Assembly: GCA_012520645.1 (NCBI GenBank) | Contig: JAAYNV010000001.1 | Location: 1-60,302 of the forward strand | Source: Clostridiales bacterium | Lineage (GTDB): Bacteria; Bacillota; Clostridia; Lachnospirales; Lachnospiraceae | Length of the DNA: 60,302 nucleotides | Direction: 5' to 3' | Shown: in pieces, positions 35,435 through 44,048 of the stretch | How positions within the stretch are numbered: the stretch's first letter is position 1 | Layout: each line of letters starts with the position of its first letter | Position numbers and translations under genes: made by a program | The notes under the pieces: generated by a model | Databases searched by the model: none | The model's input: the letters and a program-made list of their open reading frames with translations, nothing else | Told to the model about the DNA's origin: nothing

Positions 35435-36685
35435 TCAGCAAAACCTCTGTCTTGCCGCTTCATATTGTTTTTCAATCTGTTTATATGTAACCAGAATCCT
35501 GACCGATTCTTTTTTTACACATTCCATAATCTCATTATAAGACCTGCTTAGCTGATTTGCAATGTTGCTGTCCAGATGCTTCCGATCCACTTCATCCTGC
35601 AGGATCCGGAGCACCTCCTCTTTACTTCTTGCAGGATGATAGGCTCTTTCACCAGCGATTCCGCAGACGGTATCGGCTACCTGCAAAATGCGGTCCAGCC
35701 TGTCCATCCTGCTTCCCTTCACTTTGGCAGGATAACCGCTTCCATCCAGTCTCTCGTGATGTCTGACCGCAATATCCACCACCTGCTGATCCTTAAAACG
35801 TCCTCTCAGAATCTGCTCTGCCCGCTCTACATGCTGCTGCATGATCCGCCGCTCTTCTTCAGTGAGTTTTCCCGGCTTTTGCAAAATTTCTACCGGTACC
35901 TGCAGCATTCCGATATCATGCAGAAGCGCTCCGAGATAGAGTTTATGCCGTTCTGCCGGTGAGACTCCAAGCCTCTTTGCAAGTTCCTCACAGATACAGA
36001 CACATATGCCTGTATTTGTCACAACCTTAGAACTGAGCAGCCCTGTGCAGTACATCATCATCTTCAGATACTTTTCCTTTTCATCATCCCGAAAAAGTAC
36101 AAAATCCATAAGGCGATTCATTTCATCCTGATATGCACCACTGTCCAATCTGTCAAATATCTGATATTCTTCTACCGCCTTCTCTAAAAGCTCATAAGCT
36201 TTTACCGAATACTTTCTGCCCGCATATTTCTGAAGGCTTCTGTAATCAAAAGTGTTTCCGGATTCCACACGGCGTGTGTATACATCATCTGCCAGATGAA
36301 TATAGTCCGACATGAATTTGAACTCATAATCCACATGCTCCATTTGTGCATAATCCATATGATGATACAAAAGAATTTTTCCGTAATCCGAAACCGGAAA
36401 CAGTTTTTTCAAAAACAGATAGCCGTATATAGAATGCGGCATATAATTGCGGTAACCGTATTTTAACAGTTCCCCAATATCATCTGTACGGTAGCCTCCA
36501 ATATTATGGATCACTGCAATAAAGCTGAGCTCTGCCATTTCGAATTCCTCAAACAGCTCTGAAGCATCCAGCATTCTGTACACAATATATCCGACTGCCA
36601 GACCGTGATCCGTAATTCTCCTGTCAGCCAATTCTAAAATATCCTTTGTCAACAGACATATATTCTTACTTGTAATATATTCCAT
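35435..36685 (-). CDS. Tandem HD protein with C-terminal HD-GYP domain
   Basis: The start at 36685 (MEYITSKN) follows AAGGGA, giving 416 residues. The C-terminal half has the HD-GYP set LLHDIGMLQVP, HHERLDGSGYP and DRILQVADTV. The lysine of the usual HDIGK is Met. The N-terminal half holds a second, degenerate HD domain: VIHNIGGYRTDD, in which HD has become HN, and LLYHHMDYAQ. HD-GYP proteins hydrolyse c-di-GMP, so it may oppose the cyclase encoded two genes downstream. The Met change and degenerate N-half leave activity uncertain. No membrane segment. Confidence 0.88.
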   Translation of the reverse strand: MEYITSKNICLLTKDILELADRRITDHGLAVGYIVYRMLDASELFEEFEMAELSFIAVIHNIGGYRTDDIGELLKYGYRNYMPHSIYGYLFLKKLFPVSDYGKILLYHHMDYAQMEHVDYEFKFMSDYIHLADDVYTRRVESGNTFDYRSLQKYAGRKYSVKAYELLEKAVEEYQIFDRLDSGAYQDEMNRLMDFVLFRDDEKEKYLKMMMYCTGLLSSKVVTNTGICVCICEELAKRLGVSPAERHKLYLGALLHDIGMLQVPVEILQKPGKLTEEERRIMQQHVERAEQILRGRFKDQQVVDIAVRHHERLDGSGYPAKVKGSRMDRLDRILQVADTVCGIAGERAYHPARSKEEVLRILQDEVDRKHLDSNIANQLSRSYNEIMECVKKESVRILVTYKQIEKQYEAARQRFC

Positions 36686-36734
36686 GATCCCTTCCCACTT
36701 CTTTCGTACCTGCCACACATTCCCCTGCTTTTCA

Positions 36735-37214
36735 TTACAGCATCATTTCCATCGGTGTATAACGTATTCCATCCTTTTCCATTTCCGGCGCAAGATCCCG
36801 GAAACCGATTCTGTGATAAAACCCCGTTCCATACGGTGAGGCATTCACTGTCATACGATGCACTCCCATTTCATTTTTCAGATAGTCGGCGAGCATATGG
36901 ACAAGTGCCCTGCCAATTCCCTGTTTGTGATAACGTTCCTCCACAAACAGCAAGGAAATATGTCCCTCACCACGCAGCGTTATCATACCAGCCATCTCTT
37001 CCCCTACAAAAGCGGTAAACATCTGATAACTGCCTGTCAGAAACATCCTATGCAGCACCTCATCCGTAATAAAATCACGAAAACTCCGGATTCCCTCCGG
37101 TGCATAATCCGGTCCCTCAAATTTCTGAAAGGTCCTCCATGCAAGCGCCATTGCATCATTCCATTCATCCCGGTAAGCAGCTCTTACCCGGAATGACTTC
37201 TTTTCCTTTTCCAT
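36735..37214 (-). CDS. GNAT family N-acetyltransferase
   Basis: A 159-residue GNAT protein. The acetyl-CoA binding motif reads HKQGIGRALVHMLADYL (Q/RxxGxG/A type), preceded by the beta-strand HISLLFVEERY and followed by VNASPYGTGFYHRIGFR. Substrate unknown. It is transcribed just ahead of the HD-GYP gene with a 49-base gap. Confidence 0.9.
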   Translation of the reverse strand: MEKEKKSFRVRAAYRDEWNDAMALAWRTFQKFEGPDYAPEGIRSFRDFITDEVLHRMFLTGSYQMFTAFVGEEMAGMITLRGEGHISLLFVEERYHKQGIGRALVHMLADYLKNEMGVHRMTVNASPYGTGFYHRIGFRDLAPEMEKDGIRYTPMEMML

Positions 37215-37335
37215 GTCAATTCCCTATCCGTTTTTTCATACAAAATGCCACTGTAATAACATTATAACTATTTTCTTTATGGGTGACAAGGATATTTATG
37301 GCATTTTTGATATTATATTGGTACTTTTTTACCAA

Positions 37336-38328
37336 TTAGTGTGTCATTTCTGACTCTACGCGGTTCAAAAGAGGCAGACCCTTCTCTACTGCATGGGCGT
37401 TTTCCAGTGTTTCGATTGCAATAGCCTGCATAGCCTCCTGCGTAAAAAAGCCCATATGGGAGGTCACAAGCACATTCGGGAAAGTCATAAGCCTTGCAAG
37501 ATTTTCATCCGTCATAACCTCCGCAGATCTGTCCTCATAGAAAATCCCTTCTTCCTCCTCATACACATCCATACCGACTCCGGCAAATTTGCGCTCTAAA
37601 AGTCCGCCAATCAGATCCTCCGTATTCACCAATGCACCTCTGGATGTATTGACCAGATACACCCCTTCCTTCATCCATCCAATCGTCCGCTTATTGATAA
37701 TGTGCTTCGTATCAGCAGTCAGCGGACAGTGAAGCGTAATAATATCTGACTTGTGCATCAGTTCCTCCAACGGCACATAAGAAATATCCAAAGTTTTGTC
37801 CGGATAAGGATCATATGCCAGAATATTCATCTGAAAGCCCTGCAGAATGCGTATCATCGCCTGACCGATCTTTCCTGTTCCGATCACTCCTGCCGTCTTA
37901 TGATGCAGATCAGTCCCCATAAGTCCATTGATGCTCATATTAAAATCCCTTGTTCTGACATAGGCCCTGTGCGTGTAACGGTTCACCGTAAGCAACATTG
38001 CCATGGCATATTCCGCCACTGCCTCAGGCGAATAACTGGGCACACGCAAAACCGGTATCTTATCTCCCGCCGCTTTGATATCCACATGATTAAAGCCGGC
38101 ACTTCGAAGCAGTATGGCTTTGATGTTCATCTCATACAGCTTATCAATCATGCCGGCATTTACATAATCATTTACAAAAATACAGATTGCATCATGCCCC
38201 TTTGCCAGAAAAACAGTATCTTCATTACACGGAAGCTCAATAAAATGAATATCGAAGCCATATTCCAATGCCAATGGTTCAAACCAGATCCTGTCATAGG
38301 GCTTTGTTCCGAAAAATGCGATTCTCAT
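37336..38328 (-). CDS. D-2-hydroxyacid dehydrogenase (D-lactate dehydrogenase type)
   Basis: The start at 38328 (MRIAFFGTKPYD) follows AAAGGAG, so 15 upstream codons are excluded, leaving 330 residues. The NAD motif GVIGTGKIGQAM is near the middle. The catalytic Arg is in NTSRGALVN, Glu in DVYEEEEG and His in SHMGFFTQEA. The length and N-terminus match LdhA-type fermentative D-lactate dehydrogenases, which reduce pyruvate to D-lactate. Related enzymes act on other 2-oxo acids. Monocistronic, with a 67-base gap from the upstream hydrolase. Confidence 0.9.
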   Translation of the reverse strand: MRIAFFGTKPYDRIWFEPLALEYGFDIHFIELPCNEDTVFLAKGHDAICIFVNDYVNAGMIDKLYEMNIKAILLRSAGFNHVDIKAAGDKIPVLRVPSYSPEAVAEYAMAMLLTVNRYTHRAYVRTRDFNMSINGLMGTDLHHKTAGVIGTGKIGQAMIRILQGFQMNILAYDPYPDKTLDISYVPLEELMHKSDIITLHCPLTADTKHIINKRTIGWMKEGVYLVNTSRGALVNTEDLIGGLLERKFAGVGMDVYEEEEGIFYEDRSAEVMTDENLARLMTFPNVLVTSHMGFFTQEAMQAIAIETLENAHAVEKGLPLLNRVESEMTH

Positions 38329-38395
38329 ACATATCTTCTCCTTTATCAGATGATTTTGATATAGTATACGCATTTCCCGTATAAAAAAACATACT

Positions 38396-39349
38396 TTATT
38401 TTGCTGCGATTATCCTGTTGATAAACTCCAAAATATCCGCAAATACCTCATCCTTGTTTTTCTCCCTGAGAATCTCATGACGTCCGCCTTCATAGAGTTT
38501 ACATGACACTTCTGTCATTTCCCGGTCACAAAAACTCCCGTATGCCCTTTCAACCTCTTTTCCGCAGCCTCCCACCGGATCCTCTTTACCGGATAGAAAC
38601 AACACAGGAAGGTCTGCAGGTACCTTTTTGAATGCCTCTTTCCCGCAGGCACGTTTAATCAGGGTAAATAACGTTATAAATCCATTTAAGGTAAAGGTAT
38701 ATCCGCACATCGGATCGTCCCGGTACAGATCAACCTCTTCGGACTGGGAATTGAGCCAGTCCGATTCCGTTCTGTTCTGACCGGATTTTGCATTGTATCC
38801 GCTGAAAATAATAGAATCCAGCAGCTTTGCAACATGCTTCTGTCCAAAAATGAGTGACTGAATGCGTGCAAATATCAATCCGAAGTTTACCTTTATGGCT
38901 GAAGGATGTCCCGTTCCAACAATGACTGCACCTTGTATTCCTGTTCCATATCTGCTCAGATAATTCCGCAGTATAAAGGATCCCATGCTGTGTCCGAGTA
39001 TAATATACGGAACACCAGGATTGTTCTCCTGTGTGATTTTTTTCAGACGGTGCACATCCCGTACCACTACGGTCGCCGGATCTCTTCTGCAGAAGTAGCC
39101 GTACGGCATATCTGCACGCCTTGACAGACCATGTCCTAAGTGATCATTGGCAACTACCAGTATCCCCTGCTCTGCCAAAAACTGTGCAAACGCATCATAA
39201 CGCATCACATGCTCTGTCATTCCATGCACCAGCTGAACAACTGCTTTTTTCTTCTCACATGCAGGCACCCAGCGGACCGCATGTATTTTCGTCTGCTCAT
39301 CCCTGGAATCGTACCAGAATTCTTCTCTTTTTACTTCATTCATCAGCAA
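38396..39349 (-). CDS. Alpha/beta hydrolase, lysophospholipase/monoacylglycerol-lipase type
   Basis: A 317-residue cytoplasmic hydrolase. The nucleophile elbow is GHSMGSF, preceded by QLVHGMTEH (oxyanion region) and NDHLGHGLS. The acid is probably the Asp of LSGKEDPVGG and the base the His of YEGGRHEILRE. This matches Pfam Hydrolase_4. Its start overlaps the metG 3' end by seven bases, so it is the last gene of a PurF-like/metG/hydrolase unit. Confidence 0.9.
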   Translation of the reverse strand: MLMNEVKREEFWYDSRDEQTKIHAVRWVPACEKKKAVVQLVHGMTEHVMRYDAFAQFLAEQGILVVANDHLGHGLSRRADMPYGYFCRRDPATVVVRDVHRLKKITQENNPGVPYIILGHSMGSFILRNYLSRYGTGIQGAVIVGTGHPSAIKVNFGLIFARIQSLIFGQKHVAKLLDSIIFSGYNAKSGQNRTESDWLNSQSEEVDLYRDDPMCGYTFTLNGFITLFTLIKRACGKEAFKKVPADLPVLFLSGKEDPVGGCGKEVERAYGSFCDREMTEVSCKLYEGGRHEILREKNKDEVFADILEFINRIIAAK

Positions 39350-41313
39350 ATCTCCGCACCGGCAGGCATTTCCTTTTCCGGAGTCATGAGCGCCAGATTG
39401 CCCTCAGCATCCTCTGCACATAAAAGCATGCCTTCCGATAAAACACCCGCTAACTTTGCAGGTTTTAAATTTACCAGTACCATAACCTTTTTGCCGACCA
39501 TCTCCTCGGCAGAATAATGCTGCTTAATGCCGGATACGATCTGTTTTACCTGACTGCCGATACGTACCTGAGAACATAACAGCTTCTTGGACTTTGGAAC
39601 CTCCTCACAGGCAATGATCTCGCCTACCTGGAACTGCATTTTTTCAAAATCTTCGTATGAAATTTCATCCTTTGCCGGAATATCAATAACATTTGCTTCC
39701 TGCTCCGTATCTGCCATTTTTTCCGCCTGTGCCTTTCTTTCCGCAAACATGGCTTCCGCTTTTTCCACCACTTCTTTCACATCTAAACGCGCAAAGAGAA
39801 TTTCCGGCTTCTCGGTCACTTTAGTGCCGGATACATATTTCCCGAAGGTATTTAATTCTTCAAAGCCTCTTACCTGCGCATTTAACTGCTCTGCAATCTT
39901 CTTTGCGGTAGACGGCATAAACGGCTCTAAAAGTGCTGTTCCGATCAGAATACTTTCTACCAGATTATAGAGCACGGTAGCCAGACGGTCTTTTTTTGCT
40001 TCCTCCTTGGCAAGTACCCACGGCTCTGTCTCATCAATATATTTATTGCATCGTTTGAACAGGGCAAAGATTTCTGTCAGAGAATCTGCAACACGCAGTT
40101 CTTCCATCTTGGCACATACTTTATCATAAGTGCCTGTCACAACTGCCTTTAAGTCCTCATCTACAGCTTCTGCCATGCCCTTATCGGCAACCACACCGCC
40201 AAAATATTTGTTGCTCATGGAAATAGTACGGTTCACAAGATTGCCCAATGTATTTGCCAGGTCGGAATTGAGTCGTTCCACCAAAAGCTCCCAGGAAATC
40301 ACACCGTCATTTTCAAACGGCATCTCATGCAGTACAAAATAACGCACTGCATCCACACCAAAGAAATCTACCAGATCGTCCGCATAGATTACATTTCCCT
40401 TGGACTTGCTCATCTTGCCGTCGCCCTGTAACAGCCACGGATGTCCAAACACCTGCTTCGGCAGCGGCTCACCGAGAGCCATCAGGAAAATGGGCCAGTA
40501 AATCGTATGGAAACGGATGATATCCTTTCCAATCAGATGCAGGTCTGCCGGCCACAGCTTTTTGTACTGCTCTGAACTGTTACCGTCACATTCATAACCG
40601 ATTCCGGTAATATAGTTGGTCAGTGCGTCCAGCCACACATAAACAACATGTTTGTCATCAAAGTCCACCGGAATACCCCACTTAAAGGATGTTCTGGATA
40701 CACAAAGATCCTGCAGACCCGGCAGAAGGAAATTATTCATCATTTCGTTCTTGCGGGACACCGGCTGGATAAATTCCGGGTGGGTGTTGATATGCTCAAT
40801 AAGCTTATCCGCATATTTGCTCATTTTAAAGAAGTAGGCTTCTTCCTTCGCCGGCTTTACTTCTCTGCCGCAGTCCGGACACTTGCCGTCTACTAACTGC
40901 GACTCCGTCCAGAAGGACTCACACGGCGTACAGTACATACCTTCATAAGCGCCTTTATAAATATCTCCCTGATCGTACAGTCTTTTAAAAATTTTCTGTA
41001 CCTGCTTTTCATGGTAATCGTCAGTGGTACGGATGAACTTATCATAAGAAGTATCCATCAGATCCCACAGACGTTTAATCTCTGTCGATACATTGTCCAC
41101 AAATTCCTTCGGTGTAATGCCGGCTTCTTCTGCCTTTAACTCAATTTTCTGACCATGCTCGTCTGTTCCGGTCTGGAAAAAGACATCATATCCATCCTTT
41201 CTTTTAAAGCGTGCAATACTGTCTGCCAGCACAATCTCATAACTGTTGCCGATATGCGGCTTACCGGAGGTATAGGCAATGGCAGTTGTAATATAATATT
41301 TTCCTTTGCTCAT
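39343..41313 (-). CDS. metG: Methionyl-tRNA synthetase
   Basis: The start at 41313 (MSKGKYYITT) follows GGAAAGG, so 31 upstream codons are dropped, giving 656 residues. The HIGH motif reads HIGNS, and KMSKSKGN is intact. Four zinc-ligand cysteines lie in CTPC and CPDC. The C-terminal ~110 residues form the EMAP/tRNA-binding domain (EKMQFQVGEI ... LVNLKPAKLAGVLSEGM). A run of seven T within the gene (39991-39997) is in frame. It is 22 bases downstream of the PurF-like gene. No T-box leader is visible. Confidence 0.97.
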   Translation of the reverse strand: MSKGKYYITTAIAYTSGKPHIGNSYEIVLADSIARFKRKDGYDVFFQTGTDEHGQKIELKAEEAGITPKEFVDNVSTEIKRLWDLMDTSYDKFIRTTDDYHEKQVQKIFKRLYDQGDIYKGAYEGMYCTPCESFWTESQLVDGKCPDCGREVKPAKEEAYFFKMSKYADKLIEHINTHPEFIQPVSRKNEMMNNFLLPGLQDLCVSRTSFKWGIPVDFDDKHVVYVWLDALTNYITGIGYECDGNSSEQYKKLWPADLHLIGKDIIRFHTIYWPIFLMALGEPLPKQVFGHPWLLQGDGKMSKSKGNVIYADDLVDFFGVDAVRYFVLHEMPFENDGVISWELLVERLNSDLANTLGNLVNRTISMSNKYFGGVVADKGMAEAVDEDLKAVVTGTYDKVCAKMEELRVADSLTEIFALFKRCNKYIDETEPWVLAKEEAKKDRLATVLYNLVESILIGTALLEPFMPSTAKKIAEQLNAQVRGFEELNTFGKYVSGTKVTEKPEILFARLDVKEVVEKAEAMFAERKAQAEKMADTEQEANVIDIPAKDEISYEDFEKMQFQVGEIIACEEVPKSKKLLCSQVRIGSQVKQIVSGIKQHYSAEEMVGKKVMVLVNLKPAKLAGVLSEGMLLCAEDAEGNLALMTPEKEMPAGAEIC

Positions 41314-41335
41314 GTTTGATATTTCCTTTCCTTTT

Positions 41336-42742
41336 TTATTCTTTTCCATCCCAGCAATAAGTACAGAGCTTGCACTTATCGATTCCAACGGAATCCAGCA
41401 TATCATCCAGACGATTGAAACGCAGAGTTGTAAAGTTTAATTCCTTGCGGATCTCCTCTACCATGCGCTCATATTTCGGAGATTCCGGATCGGCATATTC
41501 CTGCAGTACCTCATCCGTCACATTTCCATTTTCCAGACGGTCAATGACACGCCGCGTAATCAGATCCATTTCGGAAGAGGAACGCGAGAAGTTCAGATAC
41601 TTACATCCGTACAACAAAGGCGGACATGCCGGACGGATATGCACCTCTTTTGCACCGCTTTGGTACAAAAATTCTGTCGTTTCCCGAAGCTGTGTGCCTC
41701 TTACGATAGAATCATCGATCAGAAGCAGACTCTTATCACGGATCAGTTCCTCTACGGCAAGCAGCTTCATCTTCGCGATCAAATTACGCTGGCTCTGTAT
41801 CGTCGGCATAAAGGACCGCGGCCAGGTCGGTGTATATTTAATAAATGGTCTGGAAAACGGGATTCCCGACTCGTTGGCATAGCCCACCGCATGTGCAATG
41901 CCGGAATCCGGCACACCCGCCACGATATCCGGCTTTACATTGTCCCTCTGTGCCATCTTCTGACCACAGGCATAACGCATATTCTCTACATTTCTTCCTT
42001 CATACGAACTGGACGGATAACCATAATATACCCACAGGAAAGTACATATTTTCATATCCTTGTTCGGATTTACAAGAGTCACACAGTTTTTGTCCGTGAT
42101 GACAACAACCTCACCAGGACCAAGCTCCTTATAATCTGTATAACCAAGATTTTTATATGCAAAATTTTCAAAGGAGACACAGTATGCGTCCTCTTTCTTC
42201 CCCACCACAATAGGTGTTCTGCCATATTTATCCCGTGCCGCATAAATACCGGCATGATTCATCAAAAGGATGGAAACCGAACCGTCCACCTCTTCTAACG
42301 CATATTGAATGCCTTCAATCAAATTCTCTTTCTGGTTAATGAGCGCTGCTATCATTTCCGTTGCATTGATATCTCCACCGCTCATCTCCAGAAAATGAGA
42401 ATGCCCATTCTCGAACAGCTTCTTTGAAATCTCTTCCATATTGTTAATCTTACTTACGGTTGTAATGGCATAGGTGCCATGATGGGAACGCACCAGCAAG
42501 GGCTGTGGTTCATAATCGGAAATACAGCCAATTCCAAGATTACCGGACATCTCCTGCATGTCCTTATCAAACTTTGTACGGAAGGGAGCATTTTCTATAT
42601 TGTGAATCGCACGGTCAAAGCCGTTTTGACCATATACCGTCATACCACCGCGTCTTGTTCCCAGATGGGAATGGTAATCAATTCCAAAAAACAAGTCAAA
42701 TACACAATCCTGTTTTGATGCCACACCAAAAAATCCACCCAT
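41336..42742 (-). CDS. PurF-like amidophosphoribosyltransferase paralog lacking the glutaminase cysteine
   Basis: A 468-residue protein with both PurF domains. Instead of the Met-Cys-Gly start that supplies the nucleophile, it begins MGGFFGVAS, with Gly where Cys1 should be. The N-terminal half retains the fold (LGTRRGGM for the usual LQHRGQEG). The C-terminal half has the PRPP loop LLIDDSIVRGTQ intact. It ends in a cysteine cluster CKLCTYCW, reminiscent of iron-sulfur ligands in B. subtilis PurF but differently arranged. It should not hydrolyse glutamine by the normal route. It may use ammonia or serve another role. It is upstream of metG in one unit. Confidence 0.85.
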   Translation of the reverse strand: MGGFFGVASKQDCVFDLFFGIDYHSHLGTRRGGMTVYGQNGFDRAIHNIENAPFRTKFDKDMQEMSGNLGIGCISDYEPQPLLVRSHHGTYAITTVSKINNMEEISKKLFENGHSHFLEMSGGDINATEMIAALINQKENLIEGIQYALEEVDGSVSILLMNHAGIYAARDKYGRTPIVVGKKEDAYCVSFENFAYKNLGYTDYKELGPGEVVVITDKNCVTLVNPNKDMKICTFLWVYYGYPSSSYEGRNVENMRYACGQKMAQRDNVKPDIVAGVPDSGIAHAVGYANESGIPFSRPFIKYTPTWPRSFMPTIQSQRNLIAKMKLLAVEELIRDKSLLLIDDSIVRGTQLRETTEFLYQSGAKEVHIRPACPPLLYGCKYLNFSRSSSEMDLITRRVIDRLENGNVTDEVLQEYADPESPKYERMVEEIRKELNFTTLRFNRLDDMLDSVGIDKCKLCTYCWDGKE

Positions 42743-42898
42743 TGTCTTTCCTCACTTCTTCTATTTTTTTATTCTGTGTGTTATCGCAATTCCTTTTCTA
42801 TTGTAACAGACTTTGCGTCTCTATGGAACCATATTCTGAAAAGCATTTTCACCTTGTTATTTCAATCCTTCTCAACCGTTCCGGCTACAGTGTAACAT

Positions 42899-42934
42899 AA
42901 AACGACCTCCCGGAGAAGCCCCGAAAGGTCGTTA
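42899..42934 (-). terminator. Terminator of the HPr-like gene
   Basis: On the minus strand, aacgaccttt ... gaggtcgtt forms a stem with a GC-rich apical part, followed by ttatgtt. It overlaps the HPr-like stop codon and separates that gene from the PurF-like gene. Confidence 0.7.
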
Positions 42935-43177
42935 TCGTACTGCCAATATTTCATAGCGTTCCAACTCATGTCCCAAAAGTTCTGCATCATCTGCCTGTAT
43001 CTGAACCTTTATTTCCTTGTCCAGACCAATTGCCAGCACACCCAGCAGTGATTTTCCGTCTGCTCCAAAACGTCCGCAAATTAAATCAACCGGATACGGA
43101 TATTTGGATACAATGGAAACAAAATTCAAAATATCCTCTACCCGATGAAACTTCAAATACATTTCCTTCATCGCCAT
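42932..43177 (-). CDS. HPr-like (Crh-type) regulatory phosphocarrier homolog
   Basis: An 81-residue protein with the HPr fold pattern. The regulatory serine region is present as ADGKSLLGVLAIGL, matching the Ser46 region of HPr. The active-site segment that should read IHARPA is replaced (HRVEDI), so the histidine that accepts phosphate from enzyme I is absent. In B. subtilis Crh likewise lacks that histidine and acts only through Ser phosphorylation as a CcpA cofactor. This gene is by inference a Crh-like regulator. Its own terminator and isolated position suggest separate transcription. Confidence 0.8.
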   Translation of the reverse strand: MAMKEMYLKFHRVEDILNFVSIVSKYPYPVDLICGRFGADGKSLLGVLAIGLDKEIKVQIQADDAELLGHELERYEILAVR

Positions 43178-43263
43178 ACCTCCGAACCTTAGATGTATAG
43201 CTTTATTTTTACCAGAAAATGTATGCTTTATTCCAGATTCTGCAAATTTGCCATGATGTAGAA

Positions 43264-43926
43264 TCAGCTCTCCACCTTTTTCTTATCCTGTTCTAAAAAA
43301 CCCCTGACATTTGCAGCAATGTCACCCCTAAATACAGCACTTCCCGCCACAATGACATTGGCACCAGCTTCCAGTACTACATGGACATTGTCCTTTGTAA
43401 TACCGCCGTCTACCTGCACATCTACACTGACACCCATGTCAGTTATCATCTTCCGTACCTTGCGGATACGCTCTGTAGATGCCTCTATATATTTCTGCCC
43501 TCCAAATCCGGGTTCCACCGTCATGACCAATACCATATCCAGTTTGGGAAGATATGGTTTTACTGCTTCGACCGGTGTACCCGGCTTAATGGAAAGACCT
43601 GCTTTCAATCCCAATTCATGAATCCGGTCAATAACCGAATCCGCATGGTCTGTCGCCTCTAAATGAAATGTAATCAAATCAGCGCCACAGGCTGCAAATT
43701 CCTGCAGATACCGCTCCGGCTCCACGATCATCAGGTGCACATCAAAAATCTTTCCTGTCACCTTTCGTATGGCAGAAATGACAGGCATTCCAAAGGAAAT
43801 GGAGGGCACAAATACCCCGTCCATAACATCAATGTGAATGTACTGCGCACCAGCCTGATCCGCTTCTTTAATCTGTTGTCCCAACACAGCAAAATCTGCC
43901 GCAAGTATAGATGGTGATAATATCAT
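43264..43926 (-). CDS. rpe: Ribulose-phosphate 3-epimerase
   Basis: The start at 43926 (MILSPSILAADF) follows AGGAATAGGG and gives 220 residues, the normal Rpe length. The TIM-barrel motifs are intact: HIDVMDGVFVPS, FDVHLMI, FHLEA, MTVEPGFGGQ and VDGGI. It interconverts ribulose-5-phosphate and xylulose-5-phosphate. It follows the split transketolase and ara genes on the same strand, completing the nonoxidative pentose phosphate link, although a probable terminator lies between. Confidence 0.95.
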   Translation of the reverse strand: MILSPSILAADFAVLGQQIKEADQAGAQYIHIDVMDGVFVPSISFGMPVISAIRKVTGKIFDVHLMIVEPERYLQEFAACGADLITFHLEATDHADSVIDRIHELGLKAGLSIKPGTPVEAVKPYLPKLDMVLVMTVEPGFGGQKYIEASTERIRKVRKMITDMGVSVDVQVDGGITKDNVHVVLEAGANVIVAGSAVFRGDIAANVRGFLEQDKKKVES

Positions 43927-43954
43927 TTTCCCTATTCCTATATCTTTTGATTTC

Positions 43955-44004
43955 AAAACGCGCAAGCGCCGGAAGCGTTGTCCCTGTAAGACCTCACTTC
44001 CGGC
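43955..44004 (-). terminator. Probable terminator after the split transketolase
   Basis: An 8-bp stem, arms 43968-43975 and 43997-44004 (gccggaag / cttccggc), with a 21-base loop is followed on the minus strand by gcttgcgcgtttt. The long loop makes it moderate. Confidence 0.55.
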
Positions 44005-44048
44005 ATCTGCACCTTATTTTAGCATTGCTTTTTTCTTTACAAATATCC

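Noticed and set aside
41314-41335. T-box riboswitch before metG
   Set aside because: Only 22 bases separate metG from the PurF-like gene, too short for a T-box leader.
41639-42298. 219-codon plus-strand open frame antisense to the PurF-like gene
   Set aside because: Shadow frame with no ribosome binding site; the minus-strand protein is clearly real.
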